Shown here: piece after piece, positions 35,455-45,115 of the stretch
Numbering within the stretch: the stretch's first letter is position 1
Layout: every line of letters begins with the position of its first letter
Assembly (NCBI RefSeq): GCF_020564625.1
Contig: NZ_JAJBZT010000004.1
Span: forward strand, 248,001 to 312,000
From: Leeia speluncae
GTDB lineage: Bacteria; Pseudomonadota; Gammaproteobacteria; Burkholderiales; Leeiaceae
Direction: 5' to 3'
DNA: 64,000 nt
Notes under the pieces: generated by a model
What the model was told of the DNA's origin: nothing
The model's input: the letters and a program-made list of their open reading frames with translations, nothing else
The model's database searches: none
Made by a program: the position numbers and the translations under genes

Positions 35455-35527
35455 TGGCCGGAGGCAGAATCGAACTGCCGACACACGGATTTTCAATCCG
35501 TTGCTCTACCAACTGAGCTATCCGGCC
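35455..35527 (-). tRNA. tRNA-Phe (GAA), upstream copy
   Basis: A 73-base tRNA with anticodon GAA and acceptor stem GGCCGGA/TCCGGCC. It lies 10 bases upstream of the second copy in the same transcript and has no encoded CCA. A near-perfect promoter is 17 bases upstream. Confidence 0.97.
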
Positions 35528-35544
35528 AAACACAGAAGTCGTGC

Positions 35545-35573
35545 ATTAAACACTAAGAAAAAGCGCGTGTCAA
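35545..35573 (-). promoter_or_regulatory. Promoter of the tandem tRNA-Phe genes
   Basis: On the minus strand: TTGACA (complement of 35568-35573), a 17-base spacer and TTTAAT (complement of 35545-35550, 5 of 6). It lies 17 bases before the first tRNA, giving a very short leader, as expected for a stable RNA promoter. Confidence 0.8.
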
Positions 35574-35754
35574 CTATTTATGCTTGAAGCGGGTGAATTA
35601 ATTAAATGAAATAAAGTAGGGAGGGGGATTGAAGTATTACTTACTAACAGGCGTGATATCAGTGGCGGTAATTGTTAATGGGAGGTTGACACATAACATC
35701 GGTACGCAATTATTAGTGTAAGTGAGCTTTTTTGTACAAAATTGAAAATTACTG

Positions 35755-35783
35755 TTGACACAAGTTTTTAATGTCTGCATAAT
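35755..35783 (+). promoter_or_regulatory. Promoter of the tRNA-Tyr-Gly-Thr-tuf unit
   Basis: TTGACA at 35755-35760, a 17-base spacer and CATAAT at 35778-35783, followed by a G+C-rich discriminator GCGC. Such discriminators are typical of stringently controlled stable-RNA promoters. The predicted start near 35790 is only about 7 bases from tRNA-Tyr. Confidence 0.82.
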
Positions 35784-35796
35784 GCGCATCTCTTTT

Positions 35797-35881
<85 letters not shown>

Positions 35882-35960
35882 GAAGAATGCTGCAACTAGC
35901 GGTCAGAGACGAGGTTGTGTTAAGAAATACAGTCCGAATACTCGACAGAGGTTTTTTAGG

Positions 35961-36034
35961 GCGGGTGTAGCTCAATGGTAGAGCTGAAGCCTTCCAAGCT
36001 TAAGACGAGGGTTCGATTCCCTTCACCCGCTCCA
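35961..36034 (+). tRNA. tRNA-Gly (TCC)
   Basis: A 74-base tRNA with acceptor GCGGGTG/CACCCGC, anticodon TCC in CTTCCAA, and encoded CCA at 36032-36034. Confidence 0.98.
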
Positions 36035-36047
36035 GGTTTCTAGTTGT

Positions 36048-36122
<75 letters not shown>

Positions 36123-36184
36123 ACCGCCCTTGGTTGGGTTGTGAACTTTCGCATCTATCTATTTATAAGACGAGGTTTTGCGCA

Positions 36185-37375
36185 ATGGCTAAGGAAAAAT
36201 TCACGCGGACGAAGCCGCACGTAAACGTAGGTACTATCGGTCACGTTGACCATGGTAAAACTACATTGACAGCAGCGATCACTACAATTCTTTCTAAGAA
36301 ATTTGGTGGCGAAGCTAAGGGTTACGATCAGATTGATAGCGCGCCAGAAGAAAAGGCGCGTGGTATTACGATTAACACAGCACACGTAGAGTATGAGACA
36401 GAAACACGTCACTACGCTCACGTTGACTGCCCAGGTCACGCTGACTATGTTAAGAACATGATTACTGGTGCAGCGCAGATGGATGGCGCGATTCTAGTAT
36501 GTTCGGCAGCTGATGGTCCTATGCCACAAACTCGCGAGCACATCTTGTTGGCTCGTCAGGTTGGTGTTCCATACATCATCGTGTTCTTGAACAAAGCAGA
36601 CATGGTTGATGATGCTGAGTTGCTAGAGTTGGTTGAGATGGAAGTTCGTGAATTGCTATCTAGCTACGACTTCCCAGGTGATGATACTCCAATCGTTATC
36701 GGTTCTGCTAAGTTGGCGTTGGAAGGTGATCAAGGTCAATACGGCGAGCCAGCAATTCACAAGCTAGCTGAAGCTTTGGATTCTTATATTCCAGAGCCAG
36801 AGCGTGCAGTTGATGGTACTTTCTTGATGCCAGTTGAAGATGTATTCTCAATTTCTGGTCGTGGTACAGTGGTTACCGGCCGTATTGAGCGTGGTATCGT
36901 TAAAGTTGGTGAAGAAGTTGAGATTGTTGGTCTGAAAGCAACTCAGAAAACAACATGTACCGGTGTTGAAATGTTCCGTAAGTTGTTGGATCAAGGTCAA
37001 GCTGGTGATAACGTTGGTGTATTGTTGCGTGGTACAAAGCGTGAAGACGTTGAGCGCGGTCAAGTATTGGCTAAGCCAGCATCTATCAACCCACACACAA
37101 AATTCAGCGCAGAAGTTTACGTGTTGTCTAAAGATGAAGGTGGTCGTCATACACCATTCTTCAATGGCTATCGTCCACAGTTCTACTTCCGTACAACAGA
37201 CGTAACTGGTGCAGTTGAATTGCCAGAAGGTACAGAAATGGTGATGCCAGGTGATAACGTGTCAATCAAAGTTGCTTTGATTGCTCCGATCGCGATGGAA
37301 GACGGTTTGCGTTTTGCTATTCGTGAAGGTGGTCGTACCGTAGGTGCGGGCGTTGTTGCTAAGATCATCGAGTAA
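36185..37375 (+). CDS. tuf: Elongation factor Tu (copy 1)
   Basis: GTPase that delivers aminoacyl-tRNA to the ribosome. The ATG at 36185 gives 396 residues; the P-loop GHVDHGKT is at 19-26, with DCPGHADY and NKAD further on. GAGG at 36172-36175 is the ribosome binding site. The coding sequence is identical to the copy at 52529, while the flanks differ at once. Expressed with the upstream tRNAs, with tRNA-Trp and secE-nusG downstream. Confidence 0.98.
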   Translation: MAKEKFTRTKPHVNVGTIGHVDHGKTTLTAAITTILSKKFGGEAKGYDQIDSAPEEKARGITINTAHVEYETETRHYAHVDCPGHADYVKNMITGAAQMDGAILVCSAADGPMPQTREHILLARQVGVPYIIVFLNKADMVDDAELLELVEMEVRELLSSYDFPGDDTPIVIGSAKLALEGDQGQYGEPAIHKLAEALDSYIPEPERAVDGTFLMPVEDVFSISGRGTVVTGRIERGIVKVGEEVEIVGLKATQKTTCTGVEMFRKLLDQGQAGDNVGVLLRGTKREDVERGQVLAKPASINPHTKFSAEVYVLSKDEGGRHTPFFNGYRPQFYFRTTDVTGAVELPEGTEMVMPGDNVSIKVALIAPIAMEDGLRFAIREGGRTVGAGVVAKIIE

Positions 37376-37390
37376 TCGATAGTTGTTCAC

Positions 37391-37411
37391 GAGGGTGAAA
37401 TTGTCACCCTC
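37391..37411 (+). other. Hairpin between tuf and tRNA-Trp
   Basis: GAGGGTGA (37391-37398) pairs with TCACCCTC (37404-37411) around 5 bases. There is no T-run, so it is more likely a processing or stabilising hairpin at the tuf mRNA 3' end than a terminator. Confidence 0.55.
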
Positions 37412-37416
37412 CTTAC

Positions 37417-37492
37417 AGGCCAGTAGCTCAATTGGTAGAGTATCGGTCTCCAAAACCGAGGGTTGGGGGTTCGAAGCCCTCCTGGCCTGCCA
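37417..37492 (+). tRNA. tRNA-Trp (CCA)
   Basis: A 76-base tRNA with acceptor AGGCCAG/CTGGCCT, anticodon CCA in CTCCAAAA, and encoded CCA at 37490-37492. It sits between tuf and secE, the usual place in betaproteobacteria. Confidence 0.98.
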
Positions 37493-37527
37493 TTCACTCA
37501 AGTAGTGCAAATAGAGCATTATCAATA

Positions 37528-37881
37528 ATGACTACGATTGATAAATCAAAACTAGCCGCATCCATCTTATTGGTCGCGGCTGGTCTTGTTGTATTTTATT
37601 CGATTCACTCACTTCCAGGCTTTGCCCGTGGAGGCATCGTTTTGGTGTCTGTTGTGGCAGCTTTGGTGTTGATGTTGACGACAGAAATGGGTTCTTCGTT
37701 TAAGGGTTATGCGGCAGATTCTCTGAAAGAGGCGAAGCGTGTAACGTGGCCAACGAGAAAAGAAACGTTGCAAATGACGGGTGTTGTTTTGTTGTTTGTA
37801 GTGGTGCTTGCGATCTTTATGTCGTTGGTGGATTGGAGTTTGGGTAAATTCTTTTACTCGTTTCTATTGAATAGGGGTTGA
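37528..37881 (+). CDS. secE: Preprotein translocase subunit SecE
   Basis: Small clamp subunit of the SecYEG channel. The ATG at 37528 gives 117 residues, with three hydrophobic segments and the conserved amphipathic stretch [21 protein letters not shown] frame extends upstream through tRNA-Trp but is not coding. No strong ribosome binding site is seen. nusG follows after 2 bases. Confidence 0.95.
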   Translation: MTTIDKSKLAASILLVAAGLVVFYSIHSLPGFARGGIVLVSVVAALVLMLTTEMGSSFKGYAADSLKEAKRVTWPTRKETLQMTGVVLLFVVVLAIFMSLVDWSLGKFFYSFLLNRG

Positions 37882-37883
37882 AC

Positions 37884-38417
37884 ATGGCGATGAGATGGTA
37901 TGTTGTTCATGCCTATTCAGGTTTTGAGAAGAGTGTGCAAAGAGCGCTACAAGAAAAAATTAATCGTAGCGAACTTCTTGAAAAGTTTGGTAGAATCTTG
38001 GTCCCTGTCGAAGAGGTGGTCGAGGTTAAGGGTGGTCACAAAAGTATTACCGAGAGAAAGTTTTTTCCGGGGTACGTTTTGGTTGAGATGGATATGTCCG
38101 ACGAGACGTGGCATTTGGTGAAAAGTACACCAAAAGTCACTGGTTTTGTTGGTGGTTCTGGAAACCGTCCTGCGCCTATTTCGCAAAAAGAAGTAGACGA
38201 TATCTTGCATCAAATGCAAGAAGGTGTTGAAAAGCCAAAACCTAAGATTCTTTTTGAGGTCGGCGAGTCGGTTCGTGTGATTGACGGGCCATTCACTGAC
38301 TTTAATGGGTCTGTGGAAGAAATTAATTACGATAAAAGTAAGTTGCGTGTTTCTGTTCTTATTTTTGGTCGTGCAACACCGGTAGAATTGGATTTTTCTC
38401 AGGTCGAGAAGCTTTGA
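37884..38417 (+). CDS. nusG: Transcription termination/antitermination factor NusG
   Basis: Links RNA polymerase with Rho or with the ribosome. ATG 37884 ([18 protein letters not shown]), 6 bases after AGGGG, gives 177 residues. The NGN domain is at about 1-120, with [12 protein letters not shown], and the KOW domain is at about 125-177, with [24 protein letters not shown]. Co-transcribed with secE. Confidence 0.97.
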   Translation: MAMRWYVVHAYSGFEKSVQRALQEKINRSELLEKFGRILVPVEEVVEVKGGHKSITERKFFPGYVLVEMDMSDETWHLVKSTPKVTGFVGGSGNRPAPISQKEVDDILHQMQEGVEKPKPKILFEVGESVRVIDGPFTDFNGSVEEINYDKSKLRVSVLIFGRATPVELDFSQVEKL

Positions 38418-38439
38418 GTCTTCTTGATGAGATAAAAAT

Positions 38440-38462
38440 GCCTCACATATTGAATGTGGGGC
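38440..38462 (+). other. Hairpin in the nusG-rplK gap
   Basis: GCCTCACAT (38440-38448) pairs with ATGTGGGGC (38454-38462) around a 5-base loop, with one wobble pair. Only a weak T-run follows. It may be a leader structure of rplK-rplA; L1 autoregulation is possible but I could not match a binding site. Confidence 0.45.
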
Positions 38463-38525
38463 GTTTGTATGTAACGGGGAGCAGTATTAATTTCTGCGTT
38501 ATTACCCATTTGAAGGAGTAGTATT

Positions 38526-38954
38526 GTGGCAAAGAAAATTGTTGGCTTAATTAAGCTACAAGTGCCTGCAGGTAAGGCAAATCCATCTCCACCTATTGGT
38601 CCAGCGCTAGGTCAGCGCGGTCTAAATATTATGGAATTTTGTAAGGCCTTTAACGCGGCTACACAAGGTGTAGAGCCAGGTCTGCCAATTCCAGTGGTAA
38701 TTACAGCTTACGCGGACAAGTCTTTCACATTCGTGATGAAGACTCCTCCAGCTACTATCTTGATCAAAAAAGCAATTGGTCTACAAAAAGGTAGTCCGAA
38801 GCCTCATACCGACAAAGTTGGTAAGTTGACTCGTGCTCAAGCTGAAGAAATTGCAAAAACAAAAATGCCAGACTTAACAGCTGCTGATTTAGATGCTGCT
38901 GTTCGTTGTATTGCTGGTAGCGCCCGTTCAATGGGCGTAGAGATGGAGGGTTAA
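38526..38954 (+). CDS. rplK: Large ribosomal subunit protein L11
   Basis: GTPase-centre protein and target of RelA signalling. It starts with GTG at 38526, 7 bases after AAGGAG, and has 142 residues. [29 protein letters not shown] and the C-terminal RNA-binding [28 protein letters not shown] are typical. Overlap is absent; rplA begins 2 bases later. Confidence 0.98.
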   Translation: MAKKIVGLIKLQVPAGKANPSPPIGPALGQRGLNIMEFCKAFNAATQGVEPGLPIPVVITAYADKSFTFVMKTPPATILIKKAIGLQKGSPKPHTDKVGKLTRAQAEEIAKTKMPDLTAADLDAAVRCIAGSARSMGVEMEG

Positions 38955-38956
38955 TC

Positions 38957-39652
38957 ATGGCGAAAATCTCTAAGCGTTTGAAAGAGCTTCGTTCTAAAGT
39001 TGACTCTACAAAACTATATCCAATCGAAGAAGCATTGGGTTTGATTAAAGAAACTGCATCAGCAAAGTTTGATGAGTCTGTAGATGTATCAGTTAACCTA
39101 GGTGTTGATGCACGTAAATCTGACCAGGTTGTTCGTGGATCAGTAGTGTTGCCGCGTGGTACAGGTAAGTCTGTTCGTGTTGCTGTTTTTGCACAGGGTG
39201 CAAACGCAGAAGCCGCTAAAGCAGCTGGTGCAGATATTGTTGGCTTTGAAGATCTAGCAGAGCAAATCAAAGGTGGCATGCTTGACTTTGATATCGTAAT
39301 TGCAACACCAGATGCAATGCGTATCGTGGGTCAATTAGGTCAAGTGTTGGGCCCGCGTGGTCTAATGCCTAACCCTAAGGTTGGTACTGTTACTCCTGAT
39401 GCAGCAACCGCTGTGAAAAATGCTAAGGCTGGTCAGGTTCAATACCGTACAGACAAAGCAGGTATCATCCATTGCACAATTGGTCGCGCTTCATTTGAAC
39501 AAGCTGCTTTGCGTGAAAACCTAGGTGCGTTGATCGAGGCGTTGGTAAAAGCCAAGCCAGCATCAAGCAAAGGTGTTTACCTTCGCAAGGTCGCAGTTAG
39601 CAGCACCATGGGCTTGGGTGTGCGTGTAGATACAGCAACCGTACAAGCTTAA
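38957..39652 (+). CDS. rplA: Large ribosomal subunit protein L1
   Basis: L1-stalk protein, 231 residues, also a translational repressor of the L11 operon in enterics. The signature [16 protein letters not shown] and the start [26 protein letters not shown] are clear. It is followed by a 222-base structured leader before rplJ. Confidence 0.98.
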   Translation: MAKISKRLKELRSKVDSTKLYPIEEALGLIKETASAKFDESVDVSVNLGVDARKSDQVVRGSVVLPRGTGKSVRVAVFAQGANAEAAKAAGADIVGFEDLAEQIKGGMLDFDIVIATPDAMRIVGQLGQVLGPRGLMPNPKVGTVTPDAATAVKNAKAGQVQYRTDKAGIIHCTIGRASFEQAALRENLGALIEALVKAKPASSKGVYLRKVAVSSTMGLGVRVDTATVQA

Positions 39653-39874
39653 TAAAGAATAAGTAGTGAGATCGCAAGATCTCATGCTTTGGGCTGCAAG
39701 TTAGATTTTCTAACTTGCAGATCGTCAAAGACCGCAGGTTGTTAATTCTGTCAAAAACAGAAGCCTGCGCAGATGGTGATCCCTAATGCAGGAATTTAGA
39801 TTAAACACTCCTGAACTAAGGTCGCCGAGGTGAAATTCTGGTAACGGAATTTCGTGTTAATAGGAGGATAGGCC
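39653..39874 (+). promoter_or_regulatory. Structured rplJ leader (probable L10-L7/L12 autoregulatory region)
   Basis: 222 bases without a gene, holding four stems: TGAGATC/GATCTCA at 39667-39684; a perfect 12-bp stem at 39694-39720 without a T-run; CGCAGG/CCTGCG at 39733-39769 enclosing TTCTGT/ACAGAA; and GAAATTC/GAATTTC at 39832-39853 close to the ribosome binding site. Position and size fit the L10 leader known from other bacteria, where the L10-L12 complex represses translation. The 12-bp stem may be an RNase III site. The match to the conserved L10-binding kink-turn was not checked. Confidence 0.65.
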
Positions 39875-40375
39875 TTGGGTCTCAATCTCGAAGATAAAAA
39901 AGCCGTCGTGGCTGAAGTCGCTGCAGAAGTTGCAAAGGCTCAGACCATTGTTTTGGCTGAATATCGTGGTATCCAAGTTAGCCAACTTACTCAACTTCGT
40001 GCAAATGCTCGTAAAAGTGGCGTTTACCTGCGTGTATTGAAAAATACATTGGTACGCCGTGCTGTTCAGGGAACTTCATTTGAAGGTCTTGCTGAGCATA
40101 TGAGTGGTCCGATTATCTATAGTATCTCTGAAGATGCTGTAGCGGCTGCAAAAGTGTTGAACGACTTTGCTAAAGCAAATGACAAGTTGGTTCTAACTGC
40201 TGGTTGTTACGATGGTAATGTACTAGATAAAGCAGGTGTACAAGCTCTTGCCTCTATCCCAAGTCGCGAAGAATTACTTGCTCGCTTGTTGGGTGTTATG
40301 CAAGCCCCTGTTTCTGGCTTTGCTCGTGCATTGGCTGCTTTGGCAGCACAAAAAGGCGAAACTGAATCAGTTTAA
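39875..40375 (+). CDS. rplJ: Large ribosomal subunit protein L10
   Basis: Base of the L7/L12 stalk, 166 residues. It starts with TTG at 39875; AGGAGG at 39862-39867 is 7 bases upstream and the next in-frame ATG would remove conserved residues. The block [25 protein letters not shown] is typical. A TTG start may keep output low, in line with autoregulation through the structured leader. Confidence 0.96.
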   Translation: MGLNLEDKKAVVAEVAAEVAKAQTIVLAEYRGIQVSQLTQLRANARKSGVYLRVLKNTLVRRAVQGTSFEGLAEHMSGPIIYSISEDAVAAAKVLNDFAKANDKLVLTAGCYDGNVLDKAGVQALASIPSREELLARLLGVMQAPVSGFARALAALAAQKGETESV

Positions 40376-40428
40376 TTTTAAATAAACTGAGTTTTGCTTA
40401 ACGATTTTGAATTTGGAGTGATTTACAA

Positions 40429-40800
40429 ATGGCAATTACTAAAGACGATATCCTTGAAGCCGTAGGCGCAATGTCTGTGATGGAATTAAATGACCTTGTT
40501 AAGGCATTTGAAGAAAAATTCGGTGTTTCAGCTGCTGCAATGGCAGTTGCTGCTCCAGCTGCTGGCGGTGCTGCTGCTGCTGAAGAAAAAACTGAATTTG
40601 ACGTTGTGCTAACTGCAGCAGGCGACAACAAGGTTAACGTAATTAAAGTAGTTCGTGCTATTACTGGCCTAGGCTTGAAAGAAGCTAAAGACCTAGTTGA
40701 TGGCGCACCTAAGACAGTTAAAGAAGGTGCATCTAAAGCTGATGCTGAAGCTATCAAGAAACAACTTGAAGAAGCAGGCGCTAAAGCTGAGATCAAGTAA
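40429..40800 (+). CDS. rplL: Large ribosomal subunit protein L7/L12
   Basis: Flexible stalk protein present in several copies per ribosome, 123 residues. The dimerising N-terminal domain is followed by an Ala/Gly-rich hinge ([13 protein letters not shown], about residues 38-53) and the factor-binding C-terminal domain, with [29 protein letters not shown]. Strong expression relative to L10 is expected. Confidence 0.98.
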   Translation: MAITKDDILEAVGAMSVMELNDLVKAFEEKFGVSAAAMAVAAPAAGGAAAAEEKTEFDVVLTAAGDNKVNVIKVVRAITGLGLKEAKDLVDGAPKTVKEGASKADAEAIKKQLEEAGAKAEIK

Positions 40801-40814
40801 TCTACTTGAACGTA

Positions 40815-40864
40815 GCAAATCAGGCTGGCGGGAAACCGTCGGCCTTGTTTGCTTTGTACTTTTT
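40815..40864 (+). terminator. Attenuator-like hairpin between rplL and rpoB
   Basis: GCAAATCAGGC opens a stem closed by GCC-TTGTTTGC, with a core GGCTGGCGG/CCGTCGGCC and a GAAA tetraloop (40815-40852). A T-rich run TTTGTACTTTTT follows. Several G-T pairs and one mismatch make it imperfect, as for the partial terminator that lowers rpoBC relative to rplL in enterics. Confidence 0.7.
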
Positions 40865-40956
40865 GGTTGTGCAGTTACCAAACAACAGCCTAATTTGTCG
40901 GCCGAACAAGTAAGCTGTTCTTTGCTTTCTGCGGCATTTACCTCCTTGGAGTCTCT

Positions 40957-43900
40957 ATGAGTTACTCTTTTACAGAGAAAAAGCGCATCCGTAAGAGTTT
41001 TGCGAAGCGTGCGAGTGTTTTAGAAGTTCCTTTTTTGCTTGCTACGCAAATTCAGTCGTACACTGCATTCTTGCAGGCGGATCAAAATCCTGAAAATAGA
41101 AAATCTGAAGGTCTGCAAGCAGCTTTCAATTCGATCTTCCCAATTGCTAGCCATACTGGTAATGCAAGATTAGAATTTGTTAGCTATACCTTAGGTACCC
41201 CTCCGTTTGATATGACTGAATGTCAACAGCGTGGTATTACCTATGCAGCACCACTACGGGCTCGTGTCAGACTAACTATCATGGACCGTGAGGCAAGCAA
41301 GCCGACTGTTAAAGAAGTAAAAGAGCAAGAAGTCTATATGGGTGAAATCCCTCTGATGACTCAAGCAGGTTCTTTTATTATTAATGGTACCGAGCGTGTG
41401 ATCGTTTCTCAGTTACATCGTTCACCAGGTGTATTCTTCGAGCATGATAAAGGTAAGACACATAGCTCAGGTAAGCTATTGTTCTCTGCAAGAATTATTC
41501 CATATCGTGGCTCATGGCTAGATTTTGAGTTTGATGCGAAAGATCTTCTGTACTTCCGTATCGACCGTCGTCGTAAGATGCCTGTCACTATTTTACTTCG
41601 TGCACTTGGCTACAATAATGAGCAGATCTTGTCTGAGTTCTTCTCTTTCGATAAGGTATTTGTAAGTAGCTCAGAAGTAAAAATTGCGTTGGTGCCAGAG
41701 CGCTTAAAAGGCGAAGTTGCGAAGTTTGATATTAAAGATGCTTCAGGCAAAGTAATTGTTGCTAAAGACAAGCGTATCACTGCAAAACACATCAAAGATA
41801 TTACAACAGCTGGTTTAACTGAGTTGTCAGTGCCAGATGAAATGGTTGTAGGGCGTGTGTTTGCACGTAATGTAATTGACCCATTGACCGGTGAAGTATT
41901 GGCGCTGGCAAATGAAGAAATTACAGAGTCATTGCTGAATAAGCTTCAGATTGCAGGTGTTAAAGAGCTGGATCTAATCTATACAAATGATTTGGATTAC
42001 GGTGCATTTATTTCACAAACGATGCGCTTGGATGATACTGCAGATCTGAATGCTGCACGTATCGCTATTTATCGCATGATGCGACCAGGTGAACCGCCAA
42101 CTGAAGATGCAGTAGAGACACTGTTCGCTCGTTTGTTCTTTGCTGAAGAAACATATGACTTATCTAAAGTAGGTCGTATGAAATTCAACCGTCGCATTGG
42201 CGTTGATGAAATTATTGGTGCAGGTACATTGTCAAATGAAGACATTGTAGCCGTCATTAAAATTCTTGTTGAATTACGTAACGGTCGCGGTGAAGTTGAT
42301 GATATCGATCACCTTGGTAACCGTCGAGTCCGTTCTGTCGGTGAGTTGGCAGAAAATCAATTCCGTGCAGGTTTAGTACGTGTAGAACGTGCTGTGAAAG
42401 AGCGTTTATCACAAGCCGAATCAGAAAACTTGATGCCGCATGATTTGATCAATGCAAAGCCTGTTAGTGCTGCCATTAAAGAGTTTTTTGGGTCTTCGCA
42501 GTTGTCGCAGTTTATGGACCAAACGAACCCTCTTTCAGAGATTACTCACAAGCGTCGTGTTTCAGCACTTGGCCCTGGTGGTTTGACTCGTGAACGTGCT
42601 GGTTTTGAGGTTCGTGACGTTCATCCAACTCATTATGGTCGTGTGTGTCCGATTGAAACGCCTGAAGGTCCAAACATTGGTTTGATCAACTCTTTGGCGA
42701 TCTATGCGCGCACGAACGAGTATGGTTTCTTAGAAACACCATACCGCAAAGTAGTTGATTGTAAAGTTACTGATCAAATTGAATATCTATCAGCCATTGA
42801 AGAAGGTAGATATGTGATTGCTCAGGCAAATGCTGCATTAGGCACTGATGGTAGTCTGCTAGATGAAATCGTAACTTGCCGTGAAAAAGGTGAAACGATT
42901 CTGGCTAATAAAGACCAAGTGCAATACATGGATGTTGCACCAAGTCAGATTGTTTCTGTTGCGGCTTCATTGATTCCATTCTTGGAGCATGATGATGCGA
43001 ACCGTGCATTGATGGGTGCAAACATGCAGCGTCAGGCGGTTCCATGCCTAAGACCAGAAAAATCATTTGTTGGTACCGGAATTGAGCGTACTGTTGCGGT
43101 CGACTCGGGAACGGCGGTTAAGGCTGGTCGTGGTGGTGTTGTAGATTATGTTGATGCTGGTCGTATTGTTATTCGTGTGAATGATGATGAGACAAGTGCA
43201 GGTGAAGTTGGTGTTGATATTTACAACCTAGTTAAATACACCCGTTCAAACCAAAACACTAATATCAACCAGCGTCCTATCGTTAAGGTGGGCGATCGTG
43301 TTGCACGTCATGATGTGATCGCTGATGGTGCTTCAACAGATTTGGGTGAACTGGCGCTAGGTCAAAACTTGCTAGTAGCCTTCATGCCATGGAACGGTTA
43401 TAACTTTGAAGATTCGATTCTAATCTCTGAAAAAGTTGTGGCAGATGATCGCTATACAACAATTCATATTGAAGAATTATCAGTTGTTGCGCGTGATACT
43501 AAGCTTGGCCCTGAAGAAATTACTCGTGATATTTCGAACCTATCAGAGCGCATGCTATCTCGCTTAGATGAGAGCGGCATTGTTCATATTGGTGCGGAAG
43601 TAGAGGCGGGTGATGTGCTTGTTGGTAAGGTAACACCTAAAGGCGAAACACAACTCACCCCTGAAGAGAAATTGCTTCGTGCGATCTTTGGTGAGAAGGC
43701 CTCTGATGTTAAGGATACATCGCTTCGCATTCCAACAGGCATGAGTGGTACCGTTATTGGTGTTCAAGTCTTTACACGCGAAGGCATTCAGCGTGATGCT
43801 CGCGCTCAATCAATTATTGATGACGAGCTGAAGCGCTTTAAGATTGACCTAGCTGACCAAATGCGTATTTTGGAAAGTGATGCATTTGAACGTATCAAAA

Positions 43901-45066
43901 AGATGCTTACTGGAAAAACAGCCAATGGTGGACCTAAAAAGCTAGCTAAGGGTGCGGTGCTTGATTCTGCCTATCTGGATTCAGTATTGCCTCATGACTG
44001 GTTTGATATCCGTTTAGCAGATGAAGATGCTGCTAGACAGTTGGAACAGCAAAAAGAAATTCTGGCGCAGAAACGCGTAGAATTTGATCAATTGTTTGAT
44101 GAAAAGCGCCGTAAGTTGACACAAGGTGATGAATTGTCACCTGGTGTTCAAAAGATGGTTAAAGTTTACATTGCTGTTAAACGCCGCTTACAACCTGGTG
44201 ACAAGATGGCTGGTCGTCACGGTAACAAGGGTGTGGTTTCACGTATTGTACCAATTGAAGATATGCCGCATATGGCAGACGGTACGCCAATGGATATTGT
44301 GTTGAACCCACTAGGTGTTCCATCACGTATGAACGTTGGTCAGATTCTTGAAACTCACTTGGGTTGGGCTGCTAAAGGGTTGGGTCGTCGCATTGATGAG
44401 ATGATTCGCCAGCAACGCAATGTAGAAGAAGTTCGTTCTTTCTTAGAAAAAGTCTATAACTCAACTGGTAAAGCTGAAACGCTAGATGAGTTTACAGATA
44501 CAGAGATTAAAGAACTTGCTCAAAACTTACGTAACGGTGTTCCATTTGCTACGCCGGTGTTTGATGGTGCAAAAGAGTCTGAAATTCGTGAAATGCTAAA
44601 TCTAGCATTCCCAGATGAAGATCCGCGCACTCATGCATTAGGTTTTACACCTACTAAAACACAGTTGCGCTTGTATGACGGCCGCACTGGAGAGATTTTT
44701 GAGCGCCCTGTAACGGTTGGTTACATGCATGTACTTAAGTTACATCACTTGGTTGATGACAAGATGCATGCACGTTCAACTGGACCGTACTCATTAGTTA
44801 CTCAGCAACCATTGGGCGGTAAAGCACAGTTTGGTGGTCAGCGTTTCGGTGAGATGGAGGTTTGGGCGCTGGAAGCATATGGTGCTGCATACACCTTGCA
44901 GGAAATGTTGACGGTTAAATCCGATGATATTACTGGTCGTACAAAAGTGTATGAAAATATTGTCAAAGGCGATCATAAGATCGATGCTGGCATGCCGGAA
45001 TCATTCAATGTATTGGTAAAAGAGATTCGTTCTCTTGGTATCGATATTGATCTGGAACGTTTTTAA
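40957..45066 (+). CDS. rpoB: RNA polymerase beta subunit
   Basis: Catalytic subunit, 1369 residues. The rifampicin-binding region reads [21 protein letters not shown] and shows none of the common resistance changes. The C-terminal [14 protein letters not shown] and [28 protein letters not shown] blocks are intact. TTGGAG lies 8 bases before the ATG. rpoC follows after 49 bases. Confidence 0.99.
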   Translation: MSYSFTEKKRIRKSFAKRASVLEVPFLLATQIQSYTAFLQADQNPENRKSEGLQAAFNSIFPIASHTGNARLEFVSYTLGTPPFDMTECQQRGITYAAPLRARVRLTIMDREASKPTVKEVKEQEVYMGEIPLMTQAGSFIINGTERVIVSQLHRSPGVFFEHDKGKTHSSGKLLFSARIIPYRGSWLDFEFDAKDLLYFRIDRRRKMPVTILLRALGYNNEQILSEFFSFDKVFVSSSEVKIALVPERLKGEVAKFDIKDASGKVIVAKDKRITAKHIKDITTAGLTELSVPDEMVVGRVFARNVIDPLTGEVLALANEEITESLLNKLQIAGVKELDLIYTNDLDYGAFISQTMRLDDTADLNAARIAIYRMMRPGEPPTEDAVETLFARLFFAEETYDLSKVGRMKFNRRIGVDEIIGAGTLSNEDIVAVIKILVELRNGRGEVDDIDHLGNRRVRSVGELAENQFRAGLVRVERAVKERLSQAESENLMPHDLINAKPVSAAIKEFFGSSQLSQFMDQTNPLSEITHKRRVSALGPGGLTRERAGFEVRDVHPTHYGRVCPIETPEGPNIGLINSLAIYARTNEYGFLETPYRKVVDCKVTDQIEYLSAIEEGRYVIAQANAALGTDGSLLDEIVTCREKGETILANKDQVQYMDVAPSQIVSVAASLIPFLEHDDANRALMGANMQRQAVPCLRPEKSFVGTGIERTVAVDSGTAVKAGRGGVVDYVDAGRIVIRVNDDETSAGEVGVDIYNLVKYTRSNQNTNINQRPIVKVGDRVARHDVIADGASTDLGELALGQNLLVAFMPWNGYNFEDSILISEKVVADDRYTTIHIEELSVVARDTKLGPEEITRDISNLSERMLSRLDESGIVHIGAEVEAGDVLVGKVTPKGETQLTPEEKLLRAIFGEKASDVKDTSLRIPTGMSGTVIGVQVFTREGIQRDARAQSIIDDELKRFKIDLADQMRILESDAFERIKKMLTGKTANGGPKKLAKGAVLDSAYLDSVLPHDWFDIRLADEDAARQLEQQKEILAQKRVEFDQLFDEKRRKLTQGDELSPGVQKMVKVYIAVKRRLQPGDKMAGRHGNKGVVSRIVPIEDMPHMADGTPMDIVLNPLGVPSRMNVGQILETHLGWAAKGLGRRIDEMIRQQRNVEEVRSFLEKVYNSTGKAETLDEFTDTEIKELAQNLRNGVPFATPVFDGAKESEIREMLNLAFPDEDPRTHALGFTPTKTQLRLYDGRTGEIFERPVTVGYMHVLKLHHLVDDKMHARSTGPYSLVTQQPLGGKAQFGGQRFGEMEVWALEAYGAAYTLQEMLTVKSDDITGRTKVYENIVKGDHKIDAGMPESFNVLVKEIRSLGIDIDLERF

Positions 45067-45115
45067 TTTATCGAAGGACAGCCAGAACTAAACGTTCTGG
45101 CTATGTGGAGGATAT

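Noticed and set aside
36848-37150. A 100-codon antisense frame in tuf, repeated in the second tuf copy
   Set aside because: It is present twice only because the two tuf genes are identical; codon bias of tuf leaves the antisense frame open.
38418-38525. An L1-binding operator before rplK
   Set aside because: A hairpin exists but I could not match it to the L1 site of 23S rRNA; kept only as an unassigned hairpin.
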